A stretch of 64,000 bases of DNA from JBOGOC01 sp050747525 (GCA_050747525.1 JBOGOC010000060.1:62001-126000), one strand, 5' to 3'; counted from the stretch's first letter, positions 34,840 to 43,499 are shown. Numbers and translations: made by a program. Notes: generated by a model not told the origin, from the letters alone.

Positions 34840-36168
34840 CTACTCCTCGAACCTCCAGTGCTTGGTAAACCGCCCCGTCTCCGAGTCCCAGATCGCAGGA
34901 GCAGACTCCCTGTCAATGGTGAAAATCTCATCCGGAATGACTTGGTTGATCTCCACGACATCAATGGTCCATCCAAGGTGCGCGAGGACGTTTCCAGCGT
35001 CGTCGTACACATGTTCTTCGATATGACGCGCAAATTCGCCGCCGCCCTGGTCCGCTGGCCGGTAGTCGGAAAAACGCGTCGTGCTCAGGACCCGCCCGCG
35101 GGTGAGCCGGTCAATGCTTTCCAGCTTTGTGCCTGCCCCGCCCCCCTGGAAGGCGAGGCGGTATACAAGGGGCAACCCATGCAATACCTGGCCGGGCACG
35201 AGCACGGTCTCCCCCGCCCGCTGGGCGGTCTCCTCGGAGTGCGCCCGGTCCAGCACGCGGCTCCACCGACGGGCGTTCCTGAGATCGCCGGGGGAGGTCA
35301 GGCAAGTCGGACACGAGTCGCTGTCGCGGGTGAGGAACATCGTCTCCAGGAAGAAGGGATTAGGCAGTGCGGCGGACACCATTCCAGGGTCTGTCCTCTG
35401 GATCGATAGCACTGAGTCAGAGGGACGAAAGAACTGGAACTCTTTGGAGTTCCATGCTGTCTGGCTATCGCCCTCGAGGCCAAGGGCGGGGTCGCTGGAA
35501 CTGTTCACGCGGTACTTGTCCCCGGAGGCCCAGTACTCGAACTGACCGAGCCCTGCTACATGCTCCTGATTAGCCCCCTCCTGCTCAGCCCCCAGGAACT
35601 TCACTACCCTGGCGGTAGCCTTGATGTGGACGGAGTCCAACCGGGAGAAGCGCGACTTCAAAGCAGTGAGTGCAGATCCCCCCTTGACTCGCAGTCTGCC
35701 GCTTCGGAGATGCTGGAACTCCTGCTCCCCCACCAATTCCTCTTTATCCCAACCCGCAGGGCGACCAGGTACGACGATCACCTGGTCTCGAAGCAGCTCA
35801 TCCATCTTGACCTTCGCTGGCGGGCCGCTCAGCGCTTCGCAGGGCACGCCCATTCCGCAATCGCATTCTGAAATGGGTGTTCCCGCTTCGCATAGGTCGT
35901 TGCTGAGCTGGTTGCCACATGGACATCGGAAAACGAGCAAGCATGACTGCGTCCCACATGCGCTCTTGCCGAACCAGCCATCCGCGTCCTTCTTAGCGAA
36001 GGTGCTCAAGGGCCGCAGGCTCGTCGGGACGCCGACGCAGCTGCCGTCGGGCACCAGGCAGACGCCGACGTCGACCTTGCACCCACCGGCTTCGGCTGGC
36101 GATCCGCCGAGGACCATCGGCGTAAGCGCCAGCAGGCAAGTCAGATAACGAAGTACTGGTTTCATCAC
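34840..36168 (-). CDS. Secreted Cys-rich protein of unknown function
   Basis: This 442-residue protein has a signal peptide (about 5-27). A Cys-rich N-terminal part (28-110) has pairs such as CKVDVGVC, FRCPCGNQLSNDLC and ECDCGMGVPC. A larger domain (about 150-440) has beta-strand character (ARVVKFLGA, YRVNSSSDPAL, SFQFFRP-like strands, IDVVEINQVIPDEIFTI near the end), reminiscent of the LolA-like fold of lipoprotein-carrier proteins. One further cysteine pair (CPTC) lies near 285. GC content is lower than in the surroundings. I do not recognise the family. The gene is divergent from the AraC-type regulator, 191 bases away. Confidence 0.6.
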   Translation of the reverse strand: MMKPVLRYLTCLLALTPMVLGGSPAEAGGCKVDVGVCLVPDGSCVGVPTSLRPLSTFAKKDADGWFGKSACGTQSCLLVFRCPCGNQLSNDLCEAGTPISECDCGMGVPCEALSGPPAKVKMDELLRDQVIVVPGRPAGWDKEELVGEQEFQHLRSGRLRVKGGSALTALKSRFSRLDSVHIKATARVVKFLGAEQEGANQEHVAGLGQFEYWASGDKYRVNSSSDPALGLEGDSQTAWNSKEFQFFRPSDSVLSIQRTDPGMVSAALPNPFFLETMFLTRDSDSCPTCLTSPGDLRNARRWSRVLDRAHSEETAQRAGETVLVPGQVLHGLPLVYRLAFQGGGAGTKLESIDRLTRGRVLSTTRFSDYRPADQGGGEFARHIEEHVYDDAGNVLAHLGWTIDVVEINQVIPDEIFTIDRESAPAIWDSETGRFTKHWRFEE

Positions 36169-36359
36169 TCATGCTCCTCCTCTGTAATGAAGGCTGCTGC
36201 TTCCCATCTCAGCGCCTTCGTTTGTTGAAACCGCACAGTGCAGGCGAGGCGACTCACTCGTGACGCGCGAGAACCTCCATTCCAGGCCGATCTCCTGCTG
36301 CGCCGGCTGCGTGAGTGTCCGGCGAACACTGTGAAGAGGCTTGGATGTGGTGAGCGTCC

Positions 36360-37280
36360 ATGGAACAAAAGAAGCGCGCGCGCGCGGACGGAGTAATCCA
36401 TCACGCCGCCGACGGTGTCCCTATCCACGTTCCTTCTCTCCGCGCCGGAGTGAAGAGCGTGAAGTCAACCAGGTACGTTCCCGTCACGATGGGTGCCTCG
36501 GCTTTCCTTCGTCGGGACCTGCCGGGTCTTCGAGTGGTGGAGTTGCGGTTCGCTCCCCATGTCCTGCTCCCCCCCCACGAGCACGATCGCGCCTCGTTCT
36601 TCGTCATGCTGGAAGGTGGCATCGAGATGTCGATGTCGAGTCGCACCTTCACGTGCCTGCCCACCGTGACGACGGTCGAGCCCCCGGGCGCCCGACACAC
36701 GAACCAGATGTCCCCCCAGGGCGCGCGCCTTCTCGTCATCCAGCCCGATGTCATAGAGCGCCCGCTGCCGCTTGCCTGCGAGTCGCTGCTCGCCGCTCCA
36801 TCCCAATTGAAGAGCTCCCGCCTGTTCCATCTCGCGTGGGCGCTCGCTCGCGAGCTGGAGTTCCCCGGGAAGGCGTCGGACCTCTACGTCGAAGGACTCG
36901 CCTGCGAGATGCTCGCGCACGCGGTCCGCCACAGGGCCAACGGCGCTACACGTCGCCGCCCCGCGTGGCTGGCGCGAGTGGAGGAGCTCCTGCGGGAGAA
37001 GTTCCTGGAAGGGGTGTCGCTCGGGGAGCTGGCGCGCGTGGCCGGTGTGCATCGGGTGCACTTGGTCCGGACGTTTCGCGAGCACAACAGCACGTCGCCG
37101 GGTGCGTACCAGCGGGAGCTGCGCCTGCAGTGGGCGAGCGATCGATTGGCCCATTCTGACGATCCGCTCGGCTTGATCGCGCACGAGGCCGGCTTTACCG
37201 ACCAGAGCCACTTCTGCCGAATGTTCCGGCGCTTCACGGGTCTCACCCCAAGCCGATTCCGCCAGAACAGACGGCGCTGA
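36360..37280 (+). CDS. AraC-family regulator with cupin sensor domain
   Basis: The 306-residue protein has a cupin-like sensor domain (about 45-140, with LPPHEHDRASFFVMLEGGIE and VEPPGARHTNQM, where the histidines could bind metal or ligand). Its C-terminal double HTH (about 200-305) has LAELARV-type first helices (SLGELARVAGVHRVHLVRTF) and the conserved LGLIAHEAGFTDQSHFCRMF, FRRFTGLTPSRFR. The ATG at 36360 has only a weak ribosome site. A GTG at 36459 with CCGGAG upstream would remove 33 residues and still keep both domains. Its targets are unknown; the divergent Cys-rich gene is a candidate. Confidence 0.85.
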   Translation: MEQKKRARADGVIHHAADGVPIHVPSLRAGVKSVKSTRYVPVTMGASAFLRRDLPGLRVVELRFAPHVLLPPHEHDRASFFVMLEGGIEMSMSSRTFTCLPTVTTVEPPGARHTNQMSPQGARLLVIQPDVIERPLPLACESLLAAPSQLKSSRLFHLAWALARELEFPGKASDLYVEGLACEMLAHAVRHRANGATRRRPAWLARVEELLREKFLEGVSLGELARVAGVHRVHLVRTFREHNSTSPGAYQRELRLQWASDRLAHSDDPLGLIAHEAGFTDQSHFCRMFRRFTGLTPSRFRQNRRR

Positions 37281-37425
37281 ACCCACCGTCGCTCGGACCC
37301 ACCCGAGGGTTCGTCCTGGCAGTCAGGACTCTAGAGAAGCGGGACTTCGACGTCATCGCCGAGGCGATGCCGTGGGGACGCGGGCGGATCTCACCTGAAG
37401 GGCGGTTTCATTATCGTTGCGTTGG

Positions 37426-37480
37426 CCACTTAACATCCGGAGAGCAGTTCCCACCGCTGTTAAGTGGCTTGCTTAACAGC
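37426..37480. repeat. Overlapping alternative hairpins
   Basis: CCACTTAAC (37426-37434) can pair with GTTAAGTGG (37459-37467). GCTGTTAAG (37456-37464) can instead pair with CTTAACAGC (37472-37480). Both nine-base pairings are perfect and share 37459-37464, so they exclude each other, as in an RNA switch. The block also repeats CTTAACAxCCGGAGAG twice, 42 bases apart. It lies in the gene-free stretch after the AraC gene. Confidence 0.55.
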
Positions 37481-37550
37481 CGGAGAGAGTCGGGAGAGTT
37501 TCGGAAGAGGCGGCGTTCTGGGGCACACTGGGCTAGGCCATCCGCTTAAC

Positions 37551-37685
37551 ACCGAGAGAGTCGCTCTCCCGACCCGCTCGATCCGCGAGAACGTCCGCAC
37601 CACGCGCCAAAACACGAGAACCCTGACCGCTCTCGCGATCAGGCCTCATGTATCGTCAGCACCACCTCGTGGGGCGAAAGGAACT
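37551..37685. repeat. Dispersed ~130-bp repeat, copy 2
   Basis: This diverged copy of 33092-33221 starts CGCTTAACACCGAGAGAG, shares CCGCTCTCGCGATCAGGCCTC in its middle and ends CACCTCGTGGGGCGAAAGGA plus ACT. The end section is repeated once more 80 bases downstream at 37734-37765. The rest of the gap 37281-37550 holds only the hairpin block and a partial copy of the repeat start (37472-37510). Confidence 0.6.
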
Positions 37686-37733
37686 GCTCCCCAGCCACCG
37701 GAACGTTCAGTTGCCCTTACGCTTCTTCGAACT

Positions 37734-37765
37734 CGTCAGCCCCACCTCGTGGGGCGGAAGGAACT
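37734..37765 (-). repeat. Third copy of the hairpin end-unit (possible terminator)
   Basis: The unit is CGTCAGCCCCACCTCGTGGG followed by GCGGAAGGAACT. On the minus strand it forms GCCCCAC-GAG-GTGGGGC, a perfect seven-pair hairpin. It lies 48 bases after the stop of the FAD oxidoreductase gene and may end that transcript. The same unit directly follows the peroxidase stop at 33221. Confidence 0.55.
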
Positions 37766-37813
37766 GGCTCCTCAGGAGAGGATTCGCACCTGCAACCCTC
37801 CGGTCAACACGGC

Positions 37814-39400
37814 TCATCTCTTCAGATCCTTAAAGATCTCCCGCGCCGCGTTCGCTCCCGACTGGCCGGGGACGCCGCCGCCGGGGTGGGTGCCGGCGCC
37901 GCAGAGGTAGAGGCCGGCGATCGGCGTGCGGTGCTGCGACCAGCCGAGCAGCGGGCGCATGGTGAAGAGCTGATCGAGCGACATCTCGCCGTGCAGGATG
38001 TGTCCGCCGGTCAGGCCGCACACCGCTTCCAGGTCGGCGGGGGTGATCACCTGCCGCGCCACGATCAGGGAACCCAGGTTGGGCGCGTACTCCGACAGAG
38101 TCTTCTCCACCGCGCCGGCCAGCGCCGCCCCCTGCGCGGCCCAGTCAGTCCCGCGCAGGCGGTACGGGGCGAACTGGACGTGCACCGACATCACGTGCGC
38201 CCCCGAGGGCGCCAGTGACGGATCGGCGATGGTGGGGAGGGTGACGTCCAGCCAGGGGCTCTCCGAAAAGCCTCCGTACTTGGAGGCGTCGAAGGCTCGC
38301 TCCAGGTAGTCGATCCCGGGCCCGATGTGGATGCGCCCCGCCAGAGCGCGCGCGCCGTCCGCAGGCAGGCCGGCGAAGTCTGGAAGGCCGGCCAGGGCAT
38401 AGTTCAACTTGGCGGCGGTCCCCGCGCAGCGATAGTTCCTGATCTTGTGGGCGAAGTCGGGCTCCAGGTCGGCGGGATCGATCATGCCCAGGAACGTGGA
38501 GCGAGGATCCGCGCTCGAGATCACCGCGTCGACGGCGATCTCATCGCCCGAATCGAGCACAATGGTGCTCACGCGTCCCCCCTTGGTCACGATCCGGGCC
38601 ACGCGGGCTCCGGTGCGGATCTCGGCTCCGGCCTGACGCGCGGCGTCCGCGAGAGAACGGGTCAGTGCGCCGGGACCACCTTTATATGTGGCGGAAGGCC
38701 AGATGGCCTGGCCATCGGTGGCGGCCTGGAAGAGAAGAGGCAGGCTGGTCCCCGCCGACCAGGGGCCCGCGGCGGCGCCATGGATGCCGCGCGCCGCCAC
38801 CACTGCGCGCAGCAGGTCCGACTCGAACCACTCCGCCGCCAGATCGGCCACCGCCATAGGCCCCCACCGCAGCAGGCGGTAGCCATTCTTGCGGCCCAGG
38901 CTGCGGAACCCCTTCCCCAGCTTCAGCAGGCGCCACGTCTCCGGGAGCGTGGGGGCATCCACGGAGGGGGGCGTCATCGAGAGGATCGGCCGCAGGAAGC
39001 GCCCGATCCGATCGAAGCAGGCGGCGAACTCCGCGTAGCGCGCGGCATCGGCCGGCCATGCGCGCGCCAGCTCGGCCGCCGTGCGGGCGGGATCGTCGTA
39101 CAGCGTGACCGGAGGGCCGCCGCCGGGCGACAGGGCCAGCACGCGCACGTCGGGTCTGAGCGCCTCGAGGCCGTGCCGCACGAGGCCCAGGTCCTGGGCG
39201 AGCGCGGGCGCGAGGGTCGAGCCGTGAGAGAGGATGGGGGCCTGGAACCCCGGGTGCACCTCCTCGGTGACCGAGCACCCGCCCACGAGCGAGCGCTTCT
39301 CCACCACCAGAGGCTTCATCCCGGCGCGCGCCATCGCGCAGGCGGTGACCAGCCCGTTGATCCCCGCGCCGATGATGACGGGGCCGCGCGCAGCGGTCAT
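37814..39400 (-). CDS. PYROXD2/phytoene-desaturase-like FAD oxidoreductase (second of pair)
   Basis: The 528-residue enzyme has the N-terminal dinucleotide-binding fold VIIGAGINGLVTACAMARAG (GxGxxG) with VVEKRSLVGGCS, and a middle substrate domain. A C-terminal FAD motif is seen in IAGLYLCGAGTHPGGGVPG. The family (phytoene desaturase/PYROXD2-like) oxidises C-C or C-N bonds. Its start overlaps the stop of the upstream paralogue as ATGA. The two enzymes share their domain order and motifs and probably arose by tandem duplication. This copy has diverged more (the paralogue has GGGHNGLTHAAYLALAG). The two may form a heteromer or act in sequence on one substrate. Confidence 0.88.
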   Translation of the reverse strand: MTAARGPVIIGAGINGLVTACAMARAGMKPLVVEKRSLVGGCSVTEEVHPGFQAPILSHGSTLAPALAQDLGLVRHGLEALRPDVRVLALSPGGGPPVTLYDDPARTAAELARAWPADAARYAEFAACFDRIGRFLRPILSMTPPSVDAPTLPETWRLLKLGKGFRSLGRKNGYRLLRWGPMAVADLAAEWFESDLLRAVVAARGIHGAAAGPWSAGTSLPLLFQAATDGQAIWPSATYKGGPGALTRSLADAARQAGAEIRTGARVARIVTKGGRVSTIVLDSGDEIAVDAVISSADPRSTFLGMIDPADLEPDFAHKIRNYRCAGTAAKLNYALAGLPDFAGLPADGARALAGRIHIGPGIDYLERAFDASKYGGFSESPWLDVTLPTIADPSLAPSGAHVMSVHVQFAPYRLRGTDWAAQGAALAGAVEKTLSEYAPNLGSLIVARQVITPADLEAVCGLTGGHILHGEMSLDQLFTMRPLLGWSQHRTPIAGLYLCGAGTHPGGGVPGQSGANAAREIFKDLKR

Positions 39401-41004
39401 GCCGTGTGCCGCCTGCGCCGCGCGTCGGCCAGAACTCGATGCGCGGCGTTGCGACCCGGCGCGCCCATGATGCCACCGCCCGGATGCGTGGCCGAGCCGC
39501 TCATGTAGAGGCCGCGGATGGGCGTGCGGTACTGTGCCCATCCGGGAGCGGGGCGCAGGAAGAAGAGCTGCTCGAGGCTCAGCTCCCCCTGGAAGATGTT
39601 CCCTTCGCTCAGACCGAACTCGCGCTCCAGGTCGAGGGGCGTGAGCACTTGGCGATGGAGGATCCGATCCTTGATGTTGGGAGCGTGCTCGGCGATGGTG
39701 TCGATCACCGTGTCGCCGAACGCCTCGCGCTGCGCGTCCCAGTTGCCTTCCTTCAGATGATAGGGGGCGTACTGCACGAAGCAGGACATGACGTGCTTGC
39801 CGGGGGGCGCCACCGACGGGTCGGTCAGGCTGGGGATCACGATGTCCATGTAGGGGCGGCGCGAGTAGCGGCCGTACTTGGCGTCGTCGTAGGCGCGCTC
39901 CATGTAGTCCACCGACGGCGAGATGGAGATGGCGCCGCGCAGGTGACGGCCCGGCCCCGGCAGCGCGCGGAAGTCGGGAAGCCCGTCGAGCGCCAGGTTC
40001 ACCTTCCCCGACGATCCGCGGAACTTGTAGCGCTGGATCTCCTCCACGAACTCGCCGTCCAGGTGCTCGCGCCCCACCAGCTTCATGAACGTGAGGCGCG
40101 GGTCGACGCTGGACGAGACGATGGGCGCGCGGATCTCGTCGCCGTTCTCGAGCACCACGCCGGCGGCGCGGTCGCCCGTCACCAGGATCTTCGCCGCGGG
40201 CGCGCTGGCGCGGATCTCCACCCCCGCCTCGCGGGCCGCGGCGGCGATGGCGTTGGAGATGGCGCCTGTCCCTCCGCGCGCGAACCCCCACGACCGGAAG
40301 GCGCCGTCGATCTCTCCCATGTAGTGATGCAGCAGCACGTACGCGGTTCCGGGAGAGCGCACGCCCAGGAAGGTGCCGATGATCCCCGAGGCGGACATGG
40401 TGGCCTTGAGCACGTCGGTCTCGAACCACTGGTCCAGGAAGTCGACGGCGCTCATGGTCATGAGCTGCACCTGGTTGTACTTGTCCTGGTAGGGAAGCTT
40501 CTGGAAGCGACGCAGCAGGAACAGCAGGTCCTTCATCCCCTGGTAGCCGAGCCGGGCCGGATCGGGGGGCGTCATCCCCAGGATCGGCTTGACGAAGCGG
40601 GCCATCTCCACCATGGCTTTCGCGTACTCGTCGTAGGCTTCGGCGTCCACCCGGGAATGGCGCGCGATCTCACGGCGTGTCTGGCCGTGATCGTTGGTGC
40701 GCCACAGGTGGTTGCCATCCAGCATCGGGGTGAAAGTGCCGTCGAGCGGCAGGATCTCCAGCCCGTGACGCGGCAGGTCCAGCTCGCGGATGATCTCCGG
40801 CCGCAGCAGGGAGACCACGTAGGAGCACACCGAGAATGTGAACCCCGGGAAGACTTCCTCGGTGACGGCGGCGCCCCCCAGCACGTGGCGGCGCTCCAGC
40901 ACCAGCACCTTCATGCCGGCCAGCGCCAGGTAGGCCGCGTGCGTCAGGCCGTTGTGGCCTCCGCCGATCACGATCGCGTCGTAGGACGTAGCCATCCCTG
41001 TCAT
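39397..41004 (-). CDS. PYROXD2-like FAD oxidoreductase (first of pair)
   Basis: The 535-residue enzyme has the N-terminal FAD fold AIVIGGGHNGLTHAAYLALA and LVLERRHVLGGAAVTEEVFP. Hallmark PYROXD2 stretches are GGTGAISNAIAAAAREAGV (about 245) and SPSVDYMERAYDDAKYG. The C-terminal FAD contact is in IRGLYMSGSATHPGGGIMGA. It is the first gene of a two-gene minus-strand unit with its paralogue. It stands divergent to the aminomethyltransferase-Rieske unit with 48 bases between the starts, so the two units may share regulation. The linkage suggests dehydrogenation of a methylated amine or related compound. That is inference from context. Confidence 0.9.
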   Translation of the reverse strand: MTGMATSYDAIVIGGGHNGLTHAAYLALAGMKVLVLERRHVLGGAAVTEEVFPGFTFSVCSYVVSLLRPEIIRELDLPRHGLEILPLDGTFTPMLDGNHLWRTNDHGQTRREIARHSRVDAEAYDEYAKAMVEMARFVKPILGMTPPDPARLGYQGMKDLLFLLRRFQKLPYQDKYNQVQLMTMSAVDFLDQWFETDVLKATMSASGIIGTFLGVRSPGTAYVLLHHYMGEIDGAFRSWGFARGGTGAISNAIAAAAREAGVEIRASAPAAKILVTGDRAAGVVLENGDEIRAPIVSSSVDPRLTFMKLVGREHLDGEFVEEIQRYKFRGSSGKVNLALDGLPDFRALPGPGRHLRGAISISPSVDYMERAYDDAKYGRYSRRPYMDIVIPSLTDPSVAPPGKHVMSCFVQYAPYHLKEGNWDAQREAFGDTVIDTIAEHAPNIKDRILHRQVLTPLDLEREFGLSEGNIFQGELSLEQLFFLRPAPGWAQYRTPIRGLYMSGSATHPGGGIMGAPGRNAAHRVLADARRRRHTA

Positions 41005-41024
41005 CCTGCCGTGTGTGGGGGCGG

Positions 41025-41054
41025 TTGCTGGAATCGCCGTAGTCTATTTATAAT
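41025..41054 (+). promoter_or_regulatory. Sigma-70-type promoter overlapping the predicted start codon
   Basis: TTGCTG (41025-41030), an 18-base spacer and a perfect TATAAT (41049-41054) stand out in GC-rich DNA. The TATAAT shares bases with the ATG at 41053, so transcription would begin near 41061, inside the predicted coding region. This argues that translation really begins downstream, for example at the TTG at 41089 behind GAGG. Confidence 0.5.
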
Positions 41055-42294
41055 GTCGCCCTTCGACAACCCATCTCACGAGGCCCGCTTGCCCATCGGC
41101 ACCGCGCTGCACGAGAAGACCTTCGCCCTCTGCGAGAGCCTCAGCTATCGCGAATGGGCCGGATACTACGCGGTCAGCTCGTACGAGGTCCATCACGAGC
41201 ACGAGTACAACGCCATCCGCAACGCGGCGGCCGTCATCGACATAACCCCGCTCTACAAGTACCGTCTGACCGGCCGGGACGCCACGCGCCTTGTGGACCG
41301 GGTGATCACCCGGGACATGCGCAAGGTGTCGGTGGGGCAGGTGCTCTACACGCCGTGGTGCGACGAGCATGGCAAGGTGATCGACGACGGCACGGTGTCG
41401 CGCCTGGCCGAGAACACCTACCGCTGGACCGCCGCGGACCCCAACCTGCGCTGGCTCACGCAGAACGCGGCCGGGCTGGAGGTCCGCATTGAGGACATCT
41501 CCGAGCAGGTGGCGGCACTCGCGCTGCAGGGGCCCACGTCGGCGGCCATCCTGCGCGCCGCGGCCGAGGCCGACCTTTCCACTCTGAAGTATTTCCGCGT
41601 CACCAGCGGCACCATCGCCGGCGTGGCCGTGGACATCTCACGCACCGGATACACCGGCGACCTGGGGTACGAGATCTGGATCCCGTGGAGCGACGCGCCC
41701 CGCGTCTGGGATGCCCTCATGCAGGCGGGCCGCCCGTTCGACATCCGCCCGGCCGGCATGCTGGCGCTCGACGTGGCGCGCGCGGAGGCGGGGTTGCTGC
41801 TGATCGACGTGGACTTCTTCGGCAGCAAGAAGGCCATCATCCCGTCGCAGACCTACACCCCGTTCGAGATGGGCCTGTCGCGCCTGGTGAACCTCGACAA
41901 GGAACGTTTCGTGGGGCGGGCGGCGTTGGTGGAGGAGAGCCGCCGAGGTCCCGCGCGCGAGATCGTGGGGCTGGAGCTGAGCTGGGACGAGATCGAGCAG
42001 CTCTATGACCGGCGCGGGCTGGCGCCGCAGATCCCGGCGGCGGCCTCGCGCGTGGCGGTCCCCGTCTACAAGGACGGGCGCCAGGTGGGCAAGGCCACCA
42101 CCACGGCCTGGTCCCCCACCCTCAAGAAGCTGGTCGCGCTGGCCACCATCGATCGCCCTCACAACAAGGTCGGGACGTCGCTGGCGATGGAGATGACGGT
42201 GGAGGCGGCGCGCCATCAGGTGGCGGCGCGCGTGGTGAAGATGCCGTTCTTCAACCCGCCGCGCAAGACGGCCACCCCTCCCCGCACGGCATGA
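41053..42294 (+). CDS. GcvT-like folate-dependent aminomethyltransferase
   Basis: The 413-residue protein resembles the T-protein of glycine cleavage and the C-terminal half of dimethylglycine or sarcosine dehydrogenases. It has the folate-binding region around YAVSSYEVHHEHEYNAIRNA, the block AAVIDITPLYKYRLTGRDA, and TGYTGDLGYEIWIP with the conserved Asp/Glu pocket. The C-terminal beta domain has KDGRQVGKATTTAWSPTLKK. Such enzymes pass one-carbon units from methylated amines, glycine or sulfonium compounds to tetrahydrofolate. It overlaps the Rieske gene as ATGA. The true start may be the TTG at 41089 (MPIGTALHEKTF), which matches where family members usually begin. Confidence 0.85.
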   Translation: MSPFDNPSHEARLPIGTALHEKTFALCESLSYREWAGYYAVSSYEVHHEHEYNAIRNAAAVIDITPLYKYRLTGRDATRLVDRVITRDMRKVSVGQVLYTPWCDEHGKVIDDGTVSRLAENTYRWTAADPNLRWLTQNAAGLEVRIEDISEQVAALALQGPTSAAILRAAAEADLSTLKYFRVTSGTIAGVAVDISRTGYTGDLGYEIWIPWSDAPRVWDALMQAGRPFDIRPAGMLALDVARAEAGLLLIDVDFFGSKKAIIPSQTYTPFEMGLSRLVNLDKERFVGRAALVEESRRGPAREIVGLELSWDEIEQLYDRRGLAPQIPAAASRVAVPVYKDGRQVGKATTTAWSPTLKKLVALATIDRPHNKVGTSLAMEMTVEAARHQVAARVVKMPFFNPPRKTATPPRTA

Positions 42295-43436
42295 AGAGCC
42301 TGCGCGAGGTCCTCGACGCGTACGACCCGAAGGCCTCGCTCGAGCGGGCCTTCACCATCCCGGCTTCGTGGTACGTGGACCCGCGCGTGGCCGACCTGGA
42401 GGCGAAGGGCGTCTTCGGCGGAACGTGGCAGATGGTAGGCCGCGCCGATCAGGTGGCCTCCGCGGGGGACTACGTGACCGCCACCCTGGCCGGTGAGCCG
42501 GTGGTGGTGGTGCGCGGAGACGACGGCGAGCTGCGCGGGTTCTTCAACGTGTGCCGCCACCATGCCGCCGCGGTGATGACGGAGCCGGCCGGCCGGGCCA
42601 GGAGCCTGCGCTGCCCGTATCACGGCTGGACCTACGGGCTCGACGGCGCGCTCAAGGTGACCCCCGACTTCACCGGCGTGTGCGACTTCGATCGCGCGCG
42701 CAACGGCTTGGTCCCGCTGGCCGCCGGCATCTGGGAGAACTGGGTGTTCGTGCGGCTGTCGCAGGACGGTCCGTCCCTCGAGGAGTTCGTGGGAGCCGAT
42801 CTCATCGCGCAGATCGGGCCGCTGGGGCTCTCGGGGCTCCACTGGATGGAGCGGCGCCACTACGCCTTCGAGTGCAACTGGAAGGTGTTCGTCGACAACT
42901 ACCTCGACGGCGGATACCACGTCCCCTACCTGCACAAGGGCCTGGACAGCGTGCTGGACTACGGGCGGTACGCGATCGAGAACGGCGAGCGCCACTGCCT
43001 GCAGCACAGCCCCATTGTGAAGGAGGGCGCCGAGGCGCAGACCGGCGCGGTGCGCGGGGGGGACCGCGCGCTCTACTACTGGGTCTATCCCAACTTCATG
43101 ATCAACTGGTACGAAGGGGTGATGGACACCAACCTCGTGCTGCCGCGCGGCGTGGACAGGACCGAGGTCATCTTCGACTTCTGGTTCCCCGACGTCACGT
43201 CCGAGCAGGCGCGCGCCCGCAACAAGGCCAGCATCGAGGTGGGGCAGCGCATCCAGGACGAGGACACCGCCATCTGCATGCAGGTGCAGCGCGGGCTCGC
43301 CTCGCGCGCGTATCAGGCGGGGCGGCTGTCGGTGCGGCGGGAAGCGGGGGAGCACCTGTTCCACCGCCTCCTGCACGCGGACCTGAGCAGGACGCTTGGG
43401 GGCGAAGGATCCTTCTCACCACCACCCTCTCACTAG
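42291..43436 (+). CDS. Rieske non-haem iron oxygenase (choline/carnitine monooxygenase-like)
   Basis: This is a 381-residue ring-hydroxylating-type alpha subunit. The Rieske [2Fe-2S] site is C88-x-H90 and C108-x2-H111 (NVCRHHAA, CPYHGW). The mononuclear iron site lies in NWKVFVDNYLDGGYHVPYLH (about 200-220), with its two histidines and bridging Asp. The length and ligand-region sequence resemble choline monooxygenase and GbcA-type betaine demethylases more than aromatic dioxygenases. It probably removes a methyl group or hydroxylates a quaternary amine, while the GcvT-like partner takes up the one-carbon unit. No reductase gene is adjacent, so electrons must come from elsewhere. A G/C-rich hairpin at 43500-43517 may end the transcript. 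Confidence 0.87.
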   Translation: MKSLREVLDAYDPKASLERAFTIPASWYVDPRVADLEAKGVFGGTWQMVGRADQVASAGDYVTATLAGEPVVVVRGDDGELRGFFNVCRHHAAAVMTEPAGRARSLRCPYHGWTYGLDGALKVTPDFTGVCDFDRARNGLVPLAAGIWENWVFVRLSQDGPSLEEFVGADLIAQIGPLGLSGLHWMERRHYAFECNWKVFVDNYLDGGYHVPYLHKGLDSVLDYGRYAIENGERHCLQHSPIVKEGAEAQTGAVRGGDRALYYWVYPNFMINWYEGVMDTNLVLPRGVDRTEVIFDFWFPDVTSEQARARNKASIEVGQRIQDEDTAICMQVQRGLASRAYQAGRLSVRREAGEHLFHRLLHADLSRTLGGEGSFSPPPSH

Positions 43437-43499
43437 CGGCAAAGCCTTCATCGCCCCTGGGGGGTTCCTTCCCGAACTCCGCGTCAGAGCCCGACGGAG

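Noticed and set aside
37426..37467. attC-like recombination site (ACTTAAC ... GTTAAGT)
   Set aside because: The terminal boxes fit RYYYAAC and GTTRRRY, but the site is only about 40 bases, inner boxes are missing and no integrase or cassette array is present.
37430..37765. Possible CRISPR array
   Set aside because: There are only two or three imperfect repeats with unequal spacing and no cas genes in the window.
37770..37812. Antisense tRNA-like sequence (GGATTCGCACC ... CCCTCCGGTCAAC)
   Set aside because: It resembles the T-loop and anticodon arm of a reversed tRNA-Asn, but the stems do not pair, the loop consensus is altered and the 5' half is absent; at most it is a relic.
37814..40429. 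871-codon single oxidoreductase frame
   Set aside because: The frame opens by chance inside the upstream paralogue; the real start is the ATG at 39400 that overlaps the paralogue stop.
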